The position numbers and the translations under genes were made by a program. A model generated the notes under the pieces. That model was given only the letters and a program-made list of their open reading frames with translations. It had not been told where the DNA came from and did not search any database. A stretch of 64,000 nucleotides of DNA from Candidatus Thiodiazotropha sp. (GTDB taxonomy: Bacteria > Pseudomonadota > Gammaproteobacteria > Chromatiales > Chromatiaceae), in the NCBI GenBank assembly GCA_023838465.1, contig JAIVEQ010000017.1, forward strand, positions 1 to 64,000. The letters are read 5' to 3'. How positions within the stretch are numbered: the stretch's first letter is position 1; every line of letters starts with the position of its first letter. Shown here one piece after another: positions 35,311-45,434 of this stretch.

Positions 35311-36486
35311 ATGTATAAGATTCTGACCTTAAATAATATTTCCGTAGCTGGTTTAGATCGTCTGCCTCGTGATGGTTACGAAGTTGCCTCTGAAATTACC
35401 CATCCGGATGCGCTCCTGCTGCGCTCTTATAAAATGCATGATATGCAGATACCGGAGAGTGTAAAGGCGATTGGCAGGGCAGGTGCGGGGGTCAATAATA
35501 TCCCTGTGCCGAAAATGACTGAAAAGGGCATACCCGTATTCAACGCACCTGGCGCAAATGCCAATGCAGTAAAAGAGCTCGTGCTCGCAGGTGCTCTCCT
35601 GGCCGCACGGAATCTAGGCCAGGCATGGCGGTTCGCCACCAATCTGTCCGGGGATGATGCCGTCATTTCAAAGCAAGTTGAGTCGGGAAAGAAGGATTTT
35701 GTCGGCTTTGAACTACCGGGTCGCACAATGGGTGTCATCGGACTTGGCGCCATTGGCGTCAAGGTTGCCAATGCCTGTCGTGCATTAGGGATGAATGTGA
35801 TTGGCTATGATCCCACCATTACTGTTCAGAGTGCATGGAAACTGGCCTCTGAAGTGGAACAGGCGCTGAGTGTGGACGACTTGCTCTCTAAGTCTGACTT
35901 TGTAACTTTCCATGTACCGCTCACCGATTCTACAGCTAACATGATCAATGCTGATCGCCTGAAGCTGTTGAAGCCAGGTTCAGTACTGCTCAATTTCGCA
36001 CGAGACGGGATTATTGATGATGAAGCAACTGTAGCTGCATTGGAGAGTGGGCACCTATATGCCTATGTGTGCGATTTCCCTAGTAATCTGCTTAAAGACC
36101 ATCCTCGAGTCATTACCTTGCCACACCTTGGCGCCTCCACTAAAGAGGCTGAAGACAACTGTGCAATCATGGTAGCCGAGGAGGTCAAAGACTTTCTGGA
36201 AAATGGCAATATCACTAATTCTGTCAACTTTCCTGCCATCAACCTGCCCCGTAATGGTGGTTATCGAATCGCCGTGGTAAACAGTAATGTACCCAATATG
36301 GTGGGGCAGATATCCACCGATCTGGCAAACGAAGGATTGAATATTCTGGACATGCTCAATAAGTCCCGAGATGATGTGGCTGTGACCCTGCTCGATGTGG
36401 ATCAGCAGCCATCTGATGAATTGTTGGATACGCTGGCTTCCATAAATGGCGTCTTGTCGGTACGCTCTTTGACAGGTGCGGGCTAG
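35311..36486 (+). CDS. serA: D-3-phosphoglycerate dehydrogenase SerA, short form
   Basis: This 391-residue 2-hydroxyacid dehydrogenase carries out the first step of serine synthesis. It has the NAD motif G-V-I-G-L-G-A-I-G, catalytic arginine in N-F-A-R-D-G-I, glutamate, and histidine in L-P-H-L-G-A-S-T. A short C-terminal ACT domain (Y-R-I-A-V-V-N-S-N-V-P-N-M-V) may give serine feedback. The form is shorter than the 410-residue E. coli type. In the gene order I know from Pseudomonas, serC is followed directly by pheA; here serA sits between them. Confidence 0.93.
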   Translation: MYKILTLNNISVAGLDRLPRDGYEVASEITHPDALLLRSYKMHDMQIPESVKAIGRAGAGVNNIPVPKMTEKGIPVFNAPGANANAVKELVLAGALLAARNLGQAWRFATNLSGDDAVISKQVESGKKDFVGFELPGRTMGVIGLGAIGVKVANACRALGMNVIGYDPTITVQSAWKLASEVEQALSVDDLLSKSDFVTFHVPLTDSTANMINADRLKLLKPGSVLLNFARDGIIDDEATVAALESGHLYAYVCDFPSNLLKDHPRVITLPHLGASTKEAEDNCAIMVAEEVKDFLENGNITNSVNFPAINLPRNGGYRIAVVNSNVPNMVGQISTDLANEGLNILDMLNKSRDDVAVTLLDVDQQPSDELLDTLASINGVLSVRSLTGAG

Positions 36487-36512
36487 GGCGCAACGTGTGC
36501 TAGGGTCAATCG

Positions 36513-37598
36513 ATGAAAGAAGATGTGAAACTGAACGCTATTCGTACTCGGATCGATGAAATAGATCTACAGCTGCAACAGCTGATCAACGAACGGGCAG
36601 AGGCGGCACAAGAGGTTGCACGCATCAAGCTGAATGAGGACCCACAGACTGAGTTTTATCGTCCCGAGCGTGAAGCTGAGGTATTGCGCAGAGTCAAGGA
36701 GCGAAACCAAGGACCCTTGTCAGAGGAGGAGGTGGCGCGACTGTTCCGGGAGATCATGTCAGCCTGCCTGGCCTTGGAACAACCCATGGATGTAGCTTTT
36801 CTTGGGCCGGATGGAACCTATACCCAGGAAGCGGTATTAAAACATTTTGGTCATTCAGTTCGGACCACCTCCATGGGTTCAATACCCGATACCTTTCGTG
36901 AGGTGGAGGCTGGTGCCTGCCACTACGGCGTGGTACCTGTAGAAAACTCAACTGAAGGTGTTATCACCCATACCCTGGATACTTTTCTCAACTCACCGTT
37001 GCATATTTGCGGTGAAGTCTCGCTACCTATCAATCATCAGTTGCTTAGTGGTGAGACAGCGATCCAGCCGATCAAAGTAATATACTCACATGCTCAGTCT
37101 TTGGCCCAGTGCCGGGGCTGGCTTGATCAGCATCTACCTCACGTGGAACGGGTTGCCGTCGGGAGTAATGCTGAAGCCGCCAAGCTTGCAGCGGAGATAC
37201 CGGCGGCAGGCGCTATTGCCAGTGAGGCAGCTGGTCAGATTTACCAACTCAATCTACTGGCATCGAATATTGAGGATGAGCCTGGAAACACAACGCGGTT
37301 TCTAGTGATTGGCAAACAAGATGCACCTGTCAGTGGTGATGACAAAACCAGTATCATGTTCTCCATCCATAATGAAGCCGGCGGGTTACATACGATGCTG
37401 ACACCCTTTGCTGAACATGACATCAGTATGACACGTATAGAATCCAGACCTTCTCGCCGTGGTCGTTGGGATTATGTTTTCTTCATTGATGTGGAGGGAC
37501 ACCGGAGTGATGCCAATCTTGCAAAAGCACTCCTGGAAATCGGACAGTCAGCCACCCAATTCAAAGTGCTTGGCTCATACCCGAAAGCCGTTATCTAA
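36513..37598 (+). CDS. pheA: Chorismate mutase/prephenate dehydratase (P-protein)
   Basis: This 361-residue bifunctional enzyme makes phenylpyruvate from chorismate. Residues 1-90 form an AroQ chorismate mutase (R-T-R-I-D-E-I-D-L-Q-L). Prephenate dehydratase starts at F-L-G-P-D-G-T-Y and has the P-V-E-N-S-T-E-G motif. The C-terminal ACT domain carries the E-S-R-P-S phenylalanine-binding motif. The ATG at 36513 has only a weak ribosome binding site; the gene lies 26 bp after serA. Confidence 0.95.
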   Translation: MKEDVKLNAIRTRIDEIDLQLQQLINERAEAAQEVARIKLNEDPQTEFYRPEREAEVLRRVKERNQGPLSEEEVARLFREIMSACLALEQPMDVAFLGPDGTYTQEAVLKHFGHSVRTTSMGSIPDTFREVEAGACHYGVVPVENSTEGVITHTLDTFLNSPLHICGEVSLPINHQLLSGETAIQPIKVIYSHAQSLAQCRGWLDQHLPHVERVAVGSNAEAAKLAAEIPAAGAIASEAAGQIYQLNLLASNIEDEPGNTTRFLVIGKQDAPVSGDDKTSIMFSIHNEAGGLHTMLTPFAEHDISMTRIESRPSRRGRWDYVFFIDVEGHRSDANLAKALLEIGQSATQFKVLGSYPKAVI

Positions 37599-37721
37599 CA
37601 GCTGCTCTTGCAACTGCTCATATGTCACAAGCACTATCTCATGTACATTTTTCAAAAGACGATATGCAAAATTGTGACAGCAGCCTGAAATTAATATCTG
37701 CCTAGCGATCTGTAACTGAAA

Positions 37722-38834
37722 ATGACAAGTCAGATGAATCCATTTCTCGAGCTTGCTGCTCCCGGTATCAGGGAGTTGAAACCCTATCTGCCGGGAAAAC
37801 CACTTTCTGAGTTAGAGCGTGAATTGGGGATTAGCCATTCCATAAAGCTGGCATCGAACGAAAACCCTTTGGGGGTGAGTCCGAATGTGATCGATGCAAT
37901 TTCATCAAGCTTCAGCGAACTGGCCCGTTATCCGGATGGTGGTGGCTTTCAGCTTCGTCAGTCGCTTGCCGAAAAACATGCAGTCGACCCTTCCTGCGTC
38001 ACCCTTGGTAATGGCTCCAATGATGTTCTGGATATGGTTGCACGGGTCTTTCTGGTAGCTGGTATGGAATCACTGTTTTCCCAGTTTTGTTTTGCCGTCT
38101 ATCCTATCAGCAGTCAAGCCGTTGGCGCCAAATTGGTCATCACGCCCGCCAATGCTTATGGGCACGATCTTGATCGTATGCTGCAGATGATCACTCCCCG
38201 GACAAGAGTGATTTGGATTGCAAACCCGAATAATCCAACGGGTACCTGGTTAAACAAGGATGATTTGCATACCTTCCTGCTCAAAGTACCCGAGTATGTC
38301 ATCGTGGTTCTTGATGAGGCCTATGTTGAATATGTCCAAGAGAGTGATTATCCGGATGGAACGCGGTGGCTTAACGAGTTTCCAAATCTGATCGTTACCC
38401 GGACCTTCTCTAAGACATATGGCCTTGCATCACTGCGAATTGGGTATGGATTATCAAGTTCGACTATTGCTGATCTGTTGAATCGGGTGCGACAGCCTTT
38501 CAATGTCAACAGCCTTGCCCAGGCTGCTGCCCATGCAGCACTTGAGGATCAGGACTTTATTCAGCGTTCGGTCATGATCAACAGTGCCGGTATGCAGCAG
38601 TATGTCCATGGATTTGAAGCATTAGGTTTAGACTACATCCCATCGGTTGCGAATTTTATAACCGTCGATTTAGGGCAGGCTGCTCTCCCGGTAGATCAGG
38701 CGCTACTGCGAGAGGGATGTATCACCAGGCCGATAGCGAACTATGGCTTACCCAATCACCTGCGCATCTCCATAGGATTGGAGGAAGAGAACGCGCGTCT
38801 ACTGACGACACTACAGAAGGTGCTAAAGCGATGA
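37722..38834 (+). CDS. hisC: Histidinol-phosphate / aromatic aminotransferase HisC
   Basis: This 370-residue PLP-dependent aminotransferase has N-P-N-N-P-T-G-T and the lysine region T-F-S-K-T-Y-G-L-A-S-L-R-I-G-Y-G. It lies between pheA and tyrA, the position of hisC2 in Pseudomonas, so it probably also transaminates aromatic keto acids. The last four bases overlap the tyrA start (ATGA). Confidence 0.93.
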   Translation: MTSQMNPFLELAAPGIRELKPYLPGKPLSELERELGISHSIKLASNENPLGVSPNVIDAISSSFSELARYPDGGGFQLRQSLAEKHAVDPSCVTLGNGSNDVLDMVARVFLVAGMESLFSQFCFAVYPISSQAVGAKLVITPANAYGHDLDRMLQMITPRTRVIWIANPNNPTGTWLNKDDLHTFLLKVPEYVIVVLDEAYVEYVQESDYPDGTRWLNEFPNLIVTRTFSKTYGLASLRIGYGLSSSTIADLLNRVRQPFNVNSLAQAAAHAALEDQDFIQRSVMINSAGMQQYVHGFEALGLDYIPSVANFITVDLGQAALPVDQALLREGCITRPIANYGLPNHLRISIGLEEENARLLTTLQKVLKR

Positions 38835-39709
38835 TTGAAAAACTCGCGATTATTGGTGTGGGTCTGATCGGTGGTTCTGTCGCCATGGCCCTGAAAGAGG
38901 AGGGTGTGGTAAAGGAGGTTGTCGGATGCGGGCGCGGTAAGGCCAATTTAGAGAAGGCGCAAGCCCGGGGAGTGATTGATCATTTCACCCACGATGTGGG
39001 CGAAGCCGTCAAAGGTGCCGATATGGTCTTACTCGCTGTGCCGCTGGGTGCGATGCGAGATACTCTTCATGCGATGCGTGGAGAGCTTGCGGATAATGCG
39101 GTGGTTACCGATGCCGGTAGTGTTAAAAGCAGTGTTGTAGACGATGTCAAAGCTGTCTTTCAGAAGATGCCGGACTTTTTTGTTCCGGGTCATCCCATCG
39201 CAGGGACTGAACGTAGCGGTGTAGAGGCCGCCTTTGCAGAGTTGTATCGTAACCGTCGGGTAATCCTTACCCCTTTGCCTGAGACAAGCGCCGATGCATT
39301 GAATCGAGTCGATAAGATGTGGAGGCAGTGTGGTGCAGAGGTGACGCATATGTCAGTGGATCACCATGATGAAGTATTGGCCGCCACCAGCCATCTCCCA
39401 CATATGCTTGCCTTTACACTGGTCGACAGCCTTGCACGTATGAAAGAGAATGATGAAATCTTCCGCTTTGCAGCAGGTGGTTTCAGAGACTTCACCCGAA
39501 TTGCATCGAGTAATCCTGTTATGTGGCGGGATATCTGTGTCGCCAATCAAAAATCCCTGAACGGGATGTTGACCCGGTTTGCCAATGAACTACATGAATT
39601 GGCGGCACTCCTGCAAAGTGGTGATGAAGAGGGATTGCTGGAGGTTTTTGAGCGCGCAAAGCAGGCACGTGATAGATATGTGGATGGTATTAACCTGGAG
39701 CAGTACTAA
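38831..39709 (+). CDS. tyrA: Prephenate dehydrogenase TyrA
   Basis: This NAD-dependent dehydrogenase of tyrosine synthesis has 292 residues from the ATG at 38831 (MIEKLAIIGVGLIGGS, dinucleotide motif). The substrate region G-H-P-I-A-G-T-E-R-S-G is present. A longer frame back to 38717 overlaps hisC and is rejected. In Pseudomonas this domain is fused to aroA; here they are separate genes with a 78-bp gap. Confidence 0.93.
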   Translation: MIEKLAIIGVGLIGGSVAMALKEEGVVKEVVGCGRGKANLEKAQARGVIDHFTHDVGEAVKGADMVLLAVPLGAMRDTLHAMRGELADNAVVTDAGSVKSSVVDDVKAVFQKMPDFFVPGHPIAGTERSGVEAAFAELYRNRRVILTPLPETSADALNRVDKMWRQCGAEVTHMSVDHHDEVLAATSHLPHMLAFTLVDSLARMKENDEIFRFAAGGFRDFTRIASSNPVMWRDICVANQKSLNGMLTRFANELHELAALLQSGDEEGLLEVFERAKQARDRYVDGINLEQY

Positions 39710-39787
39710 TTCCGGACAAGGATGTGACCCCATAAGTTGTTAATAGGCCCTAGGATCTTAGGTTGAAAGAAAACGAGTGGTATTAAC

Positions 39788-41104
39788 TTGCAAGAAAAAC
39801 TCAATTACCTAGTAAAGCCTGGTGGCAAGCTGACAGGCAGCTTGCGTATGCCGGGTGATAAATCGATCTCACACCGATCAGTCATGCTTGGCTCTTTGGC
39901 CAATGGGGTGACTGTTGTTAATGGCTTTTTGGAGGGTGAGGATAGCCTGGCGACATTGAATGCCTTCCGTCAGTTGGGGGTCAGCATCGATGGGCCGAAG
40001 CAGGGCCGAGTGACCATTCAAGGTGTTGGCATGCATGGTCTGAGTGCGCCAACGTCAGCTTTGGATCTGGGCAACTCAGGCACCTCGATGCGGCTGCTAT
40101 CAGGCTTGCTGGCTGGACAAGGTATTTCAATAACACTGATCGGTGACAGCTCTTTATCGGGTCGACCAATGAAAAGGGTGATCGATCCGCTGATTCAGAT
40201 GGGAGCAAAAATCGGCTCGACAGAAGCTGCTACGGCACCCCTGGTGATATCTGCCAATAATCAACTGCACGGCATTGATTATCAATTACCCATGGCAAGC
40301 GCACAGGTCAAATCGGCAATACTGTTGGCGGGTCTCTATGCCAAGGGTGAAACTTGTGTCACCGAGCCTGCACCTACAAGGGATCATACGGAACGTATGC
40401 TGGAAGGGTTTGGTTACCCGGTTCGGCGCAACGCAAACAGAATCTGTGTGACGGGTGGTGGCTGTTTAAATGGCTGTGAAATTGATGTGCCGGCGGATAT
40501 CTCTTCAGCAACGTTTTTTCTGGTTGGCGCCTGCATAGCAGAAGGTTCCGAGGTGGTATTGGAGCACGTGGGCATTAACCCCACCCGTGATGGGGTGATT
40601 TCAATCCTGAGACTGATGGGCGCGGATATTGAACTCATTAATGAGAGAGAAGTGGGTGGAGAGCCCGTTGCCGACATCCAGGTTCGTTCCTGTAGCTTAC
40701 ACGGGATAGAGATTCCTGAAGCGTTGGTGCCACTGGCGATCGATGAATTTCCTGCCCTGTTTATTGCAGCTGCATGCGCTGAAGGTGAGACTCGTTTGAG
40801 TGGGGCTGAAGAGTTACGTGTAAAAGAGAGTGACCGGATACAAGTTATGGCGGATGGTCTGCATAAGCTTGGTATCCATGCAGTTCCTACTGTCGATGGT
40901 ATTGTAATTAGAGGTGGATCGATAGAGGGCGGACAGGTAGAAAGCCACGGGGATCACAGAATTGCAATGTCATTTGCGATGGCGGGATTGCGATCAGCGG
41001 GTTCAATTGAGATCGCAGACTGTGCCAATGTAAATACCTCCTTTCCGGGATTTGTTCCACTGGCCTCAGAGGCCGGTTTAGTGATTACCGAGGTCTCAAA
41101 CTAA
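39788..41104 (+). CDS. aroA: 3-phosphoshikimate 1-carboxyvinyltransferase (EPSP synthase)
   Basis: This 438-residue EPSP synthase, the sixth step of the shikimate pathway, shows P-G-D-K-S-I-S-H-R at the phosphate site, L-G-N-S-G-T-S-M-R-L-L-S-G, and R-V-K-E-S-D-R. It starts at TTG 39788, a rare start with a weak ribosome binding site. The motif L-G-N-S-G-T-S belongs to the class with serine after threonine (Agrobacterium CP4-like class II) rather than the E. coli form N-A-G-T-A. It ends at base 41104, which is also the first base of cmk. Confidence 0.95.
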   Translation: MQEKLNYLVKPGGKLTGSLRMPGDKSISHRSVMLGSLANGVTVVNGFLEGEDSLATLNAFRQLGVSIDGPKQGRVTIQGVGMHGLSAPTSALDLGNSGTSMRLLSGLLAGQGISITLIGDSSLSGRPMKRVIDPLIQMGAKIGSTEAATAPLVISANNQLHGIDYQLPMASAQVKSAILLAGLYAKGETCVTEPAPTRDHTERMLEGFGYPVRRNANRICVTGGGCLNGCEIDVPADISSATFFLVGACIAEGSEVVLEHVGINPTRDGVISILRLMGADIELINEREVGGEPVADIQVRSCSLHGIEIPEALVPLAIDEFPALFIAAACAEGETRLSGAEELRVKESDRIQVMADGLHKLGIHAVPTVDGIVIRGGSIEGGQVESHGDHRIAMSFAMAGLRSAGSIEIADCANVNTSFPGFVPLASEAGLVITEVSN

Positions 41105-41778
41105 TGGGTAAAGTGCCGGTCATCACCATTGATGGACCCTCAGGATCGGGTAAGGGGACGCTGGCTCAGCGGGTGGCTGAAACCCTGGGATGGCATTTTC
41201 TAGATAGTGGTGCGATATATCGTGTACTTGGAATTATTACAGAACGTGCTGATATTAGTGTTGATTGTGTAGACAAAATAGCCGAATTAGCTGCTAATAT
41301 GCCTTTATCCTTCATTCGTAGCAGAACCCTGCTTGGAGAGGAGGATGTGTCAGATCTTATCCGCACTGAAACTGCAGGCAATGCTGCTTCGAAAGTAGCT
41401 GCAATTCCACAAGTACGACATGCATTACTGGAATGGCAGCGAGACTATGCCAAACCACCTGGTCTGGTGGCTGATGGGCGTGATATGGGGACAGTGGTTT
41501 TCCCCTCGGCCGAGGTTAAGATCTTTCTCACAGCTAGCGCTGAGGAGAGGGCATTAAGACGCTATAAACAGTTGAAAGAAAAGGGATTGGGTGTTAATCT
41601 CGCCAGTCTTACTGAAGAGATCAGAGAGCGAGACGAGCGTGACAGTAATCGTTCTGCGGCGCCACTCACGGCAGCGGATCAGGCACTTCAGCTGGACTCG
41701 ACAGCAATGGCTATGGATGAAGTCTTTCAACAGGTGATGCAGAAAGTGTTTGCAACCCTGCCGAATCTTCGCCAATAA
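41104..41778 (+). CDS. cmk: Cytidylate kinase
   Basis: This 224-residue nucleoside monophosphate kinase for CMP/dCMP has the P-loop G-P-S-G-S-G-K-G-T, D-G-R-D-M-G-T-V-V-F-P, and R-D-E-R-D-S-N-R. The start ATG overlaps the aroA stop as TAATG, so translation is coupled. It is followed by rpsA after a 134-bp gap containing a hairpin. Confidence 0.96.
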   Translation: MGKVPVITIDGPSGSGKGTLAQRVAETLGWHFLDSGAIYRVLGIITERADISVDCVDKIAELAANMPLSFIRSRTLLGEEDVSDLIRTETAGNAASKVAAIPQVRHALLEWQRDYAKPPGLVADGRDMGTVVFPSAEVKIFLTASAEERALRRYKQLKEKGLGVNLASLTEEIRERDERDSNRSAAPLTAADQALQLDSTAMAMDEVFQQVMQKVFATLPNLRQ

Positions 41779-41806
41779 CCTGCTGTTTCGACAGTAAGAA
41801 TAGGTG

Positions 41807-41830
41807 GTCGGTTTTTTACCGACTGTATTT
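41807..41830 (+). terminator. Hairpin with T-tract between cmk and rpsA
   Basis: GTCGGT and ACCGAC pair across a 5-thymine loop (41807-41823), followed by TGTATTTTT. It may end the cmk transcript or act in the rpsA leader. The thymine tract is interrupted. Confidence 0.45.
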
Positions 41831-41912
41831 TTCACTCTAACAACTTGGCGGACAAGATCTTCATTTATTTCGTCCCGCCTGTGCAACCTAGTGTTGCAGG
41901 AAATCCAATCCC

Positions 41913-43589
41913 ATGACCGAAAGTTTCGCAGAATTATTTGAGGAGAGCCTCTCCAGTACCCAGCTTCGCAGTGGCGCCATCATTATAGGCACTGTCCTGG
42001 ACATCACTTCCGAAGCAGTTATTGTCAATGCCGGCCTGAAATCAGAAGGTGTTATTCCACGTTCTCAATTTCTAAATAACGATGGTGATATTGAAGTCGC
42101 GATCGGTGATCAGGTCGAAGTCGCGCTGGATGCTGTCGAGGATGGCTTTGGCGCAACCAGGCTCTCCCGTGAAAAGGCCAAGCGTGATCAAGCTTGGAAA
42201 GTGCTCGAAAAGGCACATGAAGCAGAAGAGACCGTAATCGGTCGGATCAACGGTAAAGTCAAAGGTGGTTTTACTGTTGAACTCAATGATATCCGTGCGT
42301 TCTTACCGGGATCGTTGGTTGATGTGCGTCCTGTGCGCGACACTGCCTACCTGGAAGGTAAAGATCTTGAATTCAAGGTAATCAAGCTTGATCGCCGTCG
42401 TAATAACGTAGTGGTCTCACGCCGTGCTGTCGTTGAACAAGAGTACAGTGAAGAGCGCGATAAGCTGCTCGAAAATTTACAGGAAGGTCAAGAAATCAAG
42501 GGTGTGGTCAAGAACCTCACCGATTACGGTGCATTTGTTGACCTTGGTGGCATCGATGGTTTGCTGCACATTACTGACATGGCCTGGAAACGTGTTAAAC
42601 ACCCCTCTGAAGTGGTTGAGATCGGAGATGAGATCAGCGTCAAGATCCTGAAATTTGATCGTGAACGTAATCGTGTCTCACTGGGTCTTAAGCAGATGGG
42701 TGACGATCCGTGGGTTGCATTGGCACGGCGCTATCCTGAGAGCACCCGCCTATTCGGTAAAGTGACCAACATTGCTGACTATGGTTGTTTTGTTGAGATT
42801 GAAGAAGGTGTCGAAGGATTGGTTCACGTTTCAGAAATGGATTGGACCAACAAAAACGTACATCCTTCCAAAATCGTCTCTCTCGGTGACGAGGTCGAGG
42901 TTATGGTATTGGATATCGATGAGGAGCGACGCCGCGTCTCACTCGGTATTAAACAGTGCAAAGCCAACCCTTGGGATGAATTTGCTGCTACCCATAATAA
43001 GGGTGATCATGTCTCAGGGAATATCAAATCGATCACCGATTTTGGTATTTTCATCGGTCTTGATGGCGGTATCGATGGCCTGATTCACCTCTCTGACATC
43101 TCATGGGATGATGAAGGTGAAGAAGCAATCCGCAACTTCAAGAAAGGTGATGAGCTAGAGACTGTAGTGCTGTCTGTTGACCCGGAGCGTGAGCGGATTT
43201 CGTTGGGTATCAAACAGCTTGCACAGGATCCATTCTCATCGTTTGTGGCGGCCCATGAAAAGGGTAGTTTCGTCAAGGGAGTCGTTGCCGAAGTCGATGC
43301 CAAAGGAGCGGTTATTGCGCTTATTGATGGTGTCGAGGGCTATCTACGAGCTTCAGAGCTTTCACGGGATCGGGTGGAAGATGCACGCAGTGTACTCAAA
43401 GAGGGAAGCGAGATTGAGGCGAAATTCACCGGTGTAGACCGTAAAAATCGTACCATTACGCTTTCAATCAAGGCTAAGGATGCCGATGAAGAGGCAGCTG
43501 CCATCAAGGGCTATGCACGCGATGCGGCAACCAGTGTCCCGACATTGGGTGATTTGTTGAAAGAGCAGATGGATAATCAGGGCGACTGA
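41913..43589 (+). CDS. rpsA: 30S ribosomal protein S1
   Basis: This 558-residue protein consists of six S1 repeats (repeat hallmarks such as [15 protein letters not shown] and [10 protein letters not shown]). It recruits mRNA to the 30S subunit. Length equals the usual proteobacterial form. The gene is followed by two hairpins and ihfB. Confidence 0.97.
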   Translation: MTESFAELFEESLSSTQLRSGAIIIGTVLDITSEAVIVNAGLKSEGVIPRSQFLNNDGDIEVAIGDQVEVALDAVEDGFGATRLSREKAKRDQAWKVLEKAHEAEETVIGRINGKVKGGFTVELNDIRAFLPGSLVDVRPVRDTAYLEGKDLEFKVIKLDRRRNNVVVSRRAVVEQEYSEERDKLLENLQEGQEIKGVVKNLTDYGAFVDLGGIDGLLHITDMAWKRVKHPSEVVEIGDEISVKILKFDRERNRVSLGLKQMGDDPWVALARRYPESTRLFGKVTNIADYGCFVEIEEGVEGLVHVSEMDWTNKNVHPSKIVSLGDEVEVMVLDIDEERRRVSLGIKQCKANPWDEFAATHNKGDHVSGNIKSITDFGIFIGLDGGIDGLIHLSDISWDDEGEEAIRNFKKGDELETVVLSVDPERERISLGIKQLAQDPFSSFVAAHEKGSFVKGVVAEVDAKGAVIALIDGVEGYLRASELSRDRVEDARSVLKEGSEIEAKFTGVDRKNRTITLSIKAKDADEEAAAIKGYARDAATSVPTLGDLLKEQMDNQGD

Positions 43590-43594
43590 AGCCT

Positions 43595-43616
43595 GGAGTC
43601 TGAATCAATAGACTCC
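43595..43616 (+). terminator. Hairpin after rpsA
   Basis: GGAGTCT pairs with AGACTCC across an 8-nt loop 6 bp after the rpsA stop. There is no thymine run, so it is more likely an mRNA-stabilising or processing hairpin than a strong terminator. Confidence 0.45.
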
Positions 43617-43628
43617 GAAACCGGAAAT

Positions 43629-43659
43629 AAGGGGTTGTACAACAAATGTGCAACCCCTT
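43629..43659 (+). promoter_or_regulatory. Second hairpin between rpsA and ihfB
   Basis: AAGGGGTTGTACA and TGTGCAACCCCTT form a 13-bp stem with one mismatch around a 5-nt loop, ending 30 bp before the ihfB start. No thymine run follows. It could modulate read-through from the very abundant rpsA message into ihfB. Confidence 0.5.
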
Positions 43660-43689
43660 AGTAATCGGCAAATTGGAGAACTGACAAGA

Positions 43690-44001
43690 ATGACAAAATC
43701 CGAATTGATTGAGATTATTGCCAAGGAGCAGAGCCATCTTGCCTATCGGGATGTAGAGCTGGCTGTGAAGTGTATGATTGAGCACATGAGTCAATCGCTG
43801 GCATCGGGGGAGAGGATAGAGATTCGTGGCTTCGGCAGCTTTTCTCTTCACTTCCGTCCGCCAAGAACGGGGCGCAATCCCAAAACAGGTAAGACCGTAG
43901 CGTTATCCGGTAAGTATGTACCTCACTTTAAACCAGGTAAGGAACTTAGGGATCGTGTGAACGAGACGTATCATACTAACCATTCTAATCAGGGCGATTA
44001 G
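43690..44001 (+). CDS. ihfB: Integration host factor beta subunit
   Basis: This 103-residue DNA-bending HU/IHF-fold protein has the arm motif R-N-P-K-T-G-K-T-V and [11 protein letters not shown]. The ATG at 43690 is used because a GGAGAA site precedes it; the frame open to 43648 would run into the hairpin. It is the usual last gene of the cmk-rpsA-ihfB group. Confidence 0.96.
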   Translation: MTKSELIEIIAKEQSHLAYRDVELAVKCMIEHMSQSLASGERIEIRGFGSFSLHFRPPRTGRNPKTGKTVALSGKYVPHFKPGKELRDRVNETYHTNHSNQGD

Positions 44002-44114
44002 GTCCTGACGTACAATGTGCCAGCCTTAGAACCAATTTGTGGGAATTGGTGATTAGTTGCAGTTTCATCTGGCCTATGCGGATAACCACAATATTATCTG
44101 AGCGTTTTTTAATG

Positions 44115-45434
44115 CTACTCGATAGGTTCTTCAACGGTCTTATCCAGTGTTAAATTTACAGGGAATGCACAGGTAAATTTGCTACCCACCTCTAACTGAC
44201 TTGAGATTCTCAATTCACCGTCATGCCTACCGATTATGTGCTTGACGATGGCCAATCCCAAACCTGTTCCACCCGACTGGCGGGAGCGTGCCTTGTCGAC
44301 TCGATAAAACCGCTCCGTCAACCGAGGTATGTGACGTTGTTCTATGCCTGATCCTTTATCAGATACAATCAGGCATGCTTCGTTCTCTTGTCGTTTCCAT
44401 GTAACAAGAATCTCCGTGCCGGGTGGTGTGTGAATGACGGCGTTGAATATGAGATTGGAAAAAGCGCTCATCAACTCACTTTCTTCACCCAGCAACCAGA
44501 GCGTGTTATCCACCTCCAATGTGAGCGTATATCCACCCTTCTGATCAGCAAGTAATTGCGCTTGATCGACGATCCTGACCAATAGCTCGGGTATGGCGAC
44601 GGGTTTTTCAGCTGATGGGGCAACACCCATTTCCAGTCGTGATAAAGTGAGCAGGTCATTGATGATGCTGTTCATCCGTTCAGCTTGCTGATGCATAAGC
44701 GTAAAAGGCCGTTTCTGAAATGGCAGCATCTCATTTTCACCTAGATTTTCCAGAAATCCGGTGATTACGGTAAGTGGTGTGCGTAGTTCATGTGAGACAT
44801 TAGATACAAAATCACGTCTGGTCTGATTGAGGTTATAGACTTCAGTGATATTACGAACCACTACCAGACGTTGTGCTTTTTTTCCACCAAAGGGTGTTAC
44901 GCGTAGTGAGATTACAACCGCTTTATTGGCTGGAGAGGGAAACTCCATCGGTCTGGAGTAATCCGGATTCATCAGGTATTCATTCAGGCCTTCCTGTTTG
45001 ATTCGATCTGTAAAGGCAATATTTTCATCCCGAGGCCAGCTGATATTCAAAAGTTGGTTTGCAGCTGGATTGGCCCACTCGATAAAACCGGGTTTATTCA
45101 ATAGTATCAGCCCATCAGGAATCGAACTCGTTACCTTTCTGAAACGAGAAGCGAAACGACTCAGCGTTCGTTTGCGTTTTCGACTTCGTGAACGGAATCT
45201 CGATAACTCCTTATAGACCAGCCCCCAAATATCCGCCGGATAGGGAGGATCAATCCGGGTATCCTGGTTGATCAGATAAGCGAGCTTAACCAGATAGTAG
45301 CCGTGTTTCGACATATAGGCAGCGACGGCAAGTAGTATTGAAGCGGCAATCTGATGGAGCAGATAGCCAACAGGAATGAATATCAGCAGTGAACCAAGCA
45401 GATGACTGATTTCAATTTTGAGGTACTGCCTCAC
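44115..45434 (-). CDS. phoR: Phosphate-regulon sensor kinase PhoR
   Basis: This 439-residue histidine kinase has N-terminal membrane helices (residues about 8-45), a positively charged linker (R-S-R-S-R-K-R-K-R), a PAS domain, the H-box V-S-H-E-L-R-T-P-L, and the ATPase boxes N-L-I-F-N-A-V, D-K-G-S-G-I and G-T-G-L-G-L-A-I-V. The layout is that of PhoR with no periplasmic sensor. The gene overlaps phoB by 4 bp, which supports the name. Confidence 0.92.
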   Translation of the reverse strand: MRQYLKIEISHLLGSLLIFIPVGYLLHQIAASILLAVAAYMSKHGYYLVKLAYLINQDTRIDPPYPADIWGLVYKELSRFRSRSRKRKRTLSRFASRFRKVTSSIPDGLILLNKPGFIEWANPAANQLLNISWPRDENIAFTDRIKQEGLNEYLMNPDYSRPMEFPSPANKAVVISLRVTPFGGKKAQRLVVVRNITEVYNLNQTRRDFVSNVSHELRTPLTVITGFLENLGENEMLPFQKRPFTLMHQQAERMNSIINDLLTLSRLEMGVAPSAEKPVAIPELLVRIVDQAQLLADQKGGYTLTLEVDNTLWLLGEESELMSAFSNLIFNAVIHTPPGTEILVTWKRQENEACLIVSDKGSGIEQRHIPRLTERFYRVDKARSRQSGGTGLGLAIVKHIIGRHDGELRISSQLEVGSKFTCAFPVNLTLDKTVEEPIE

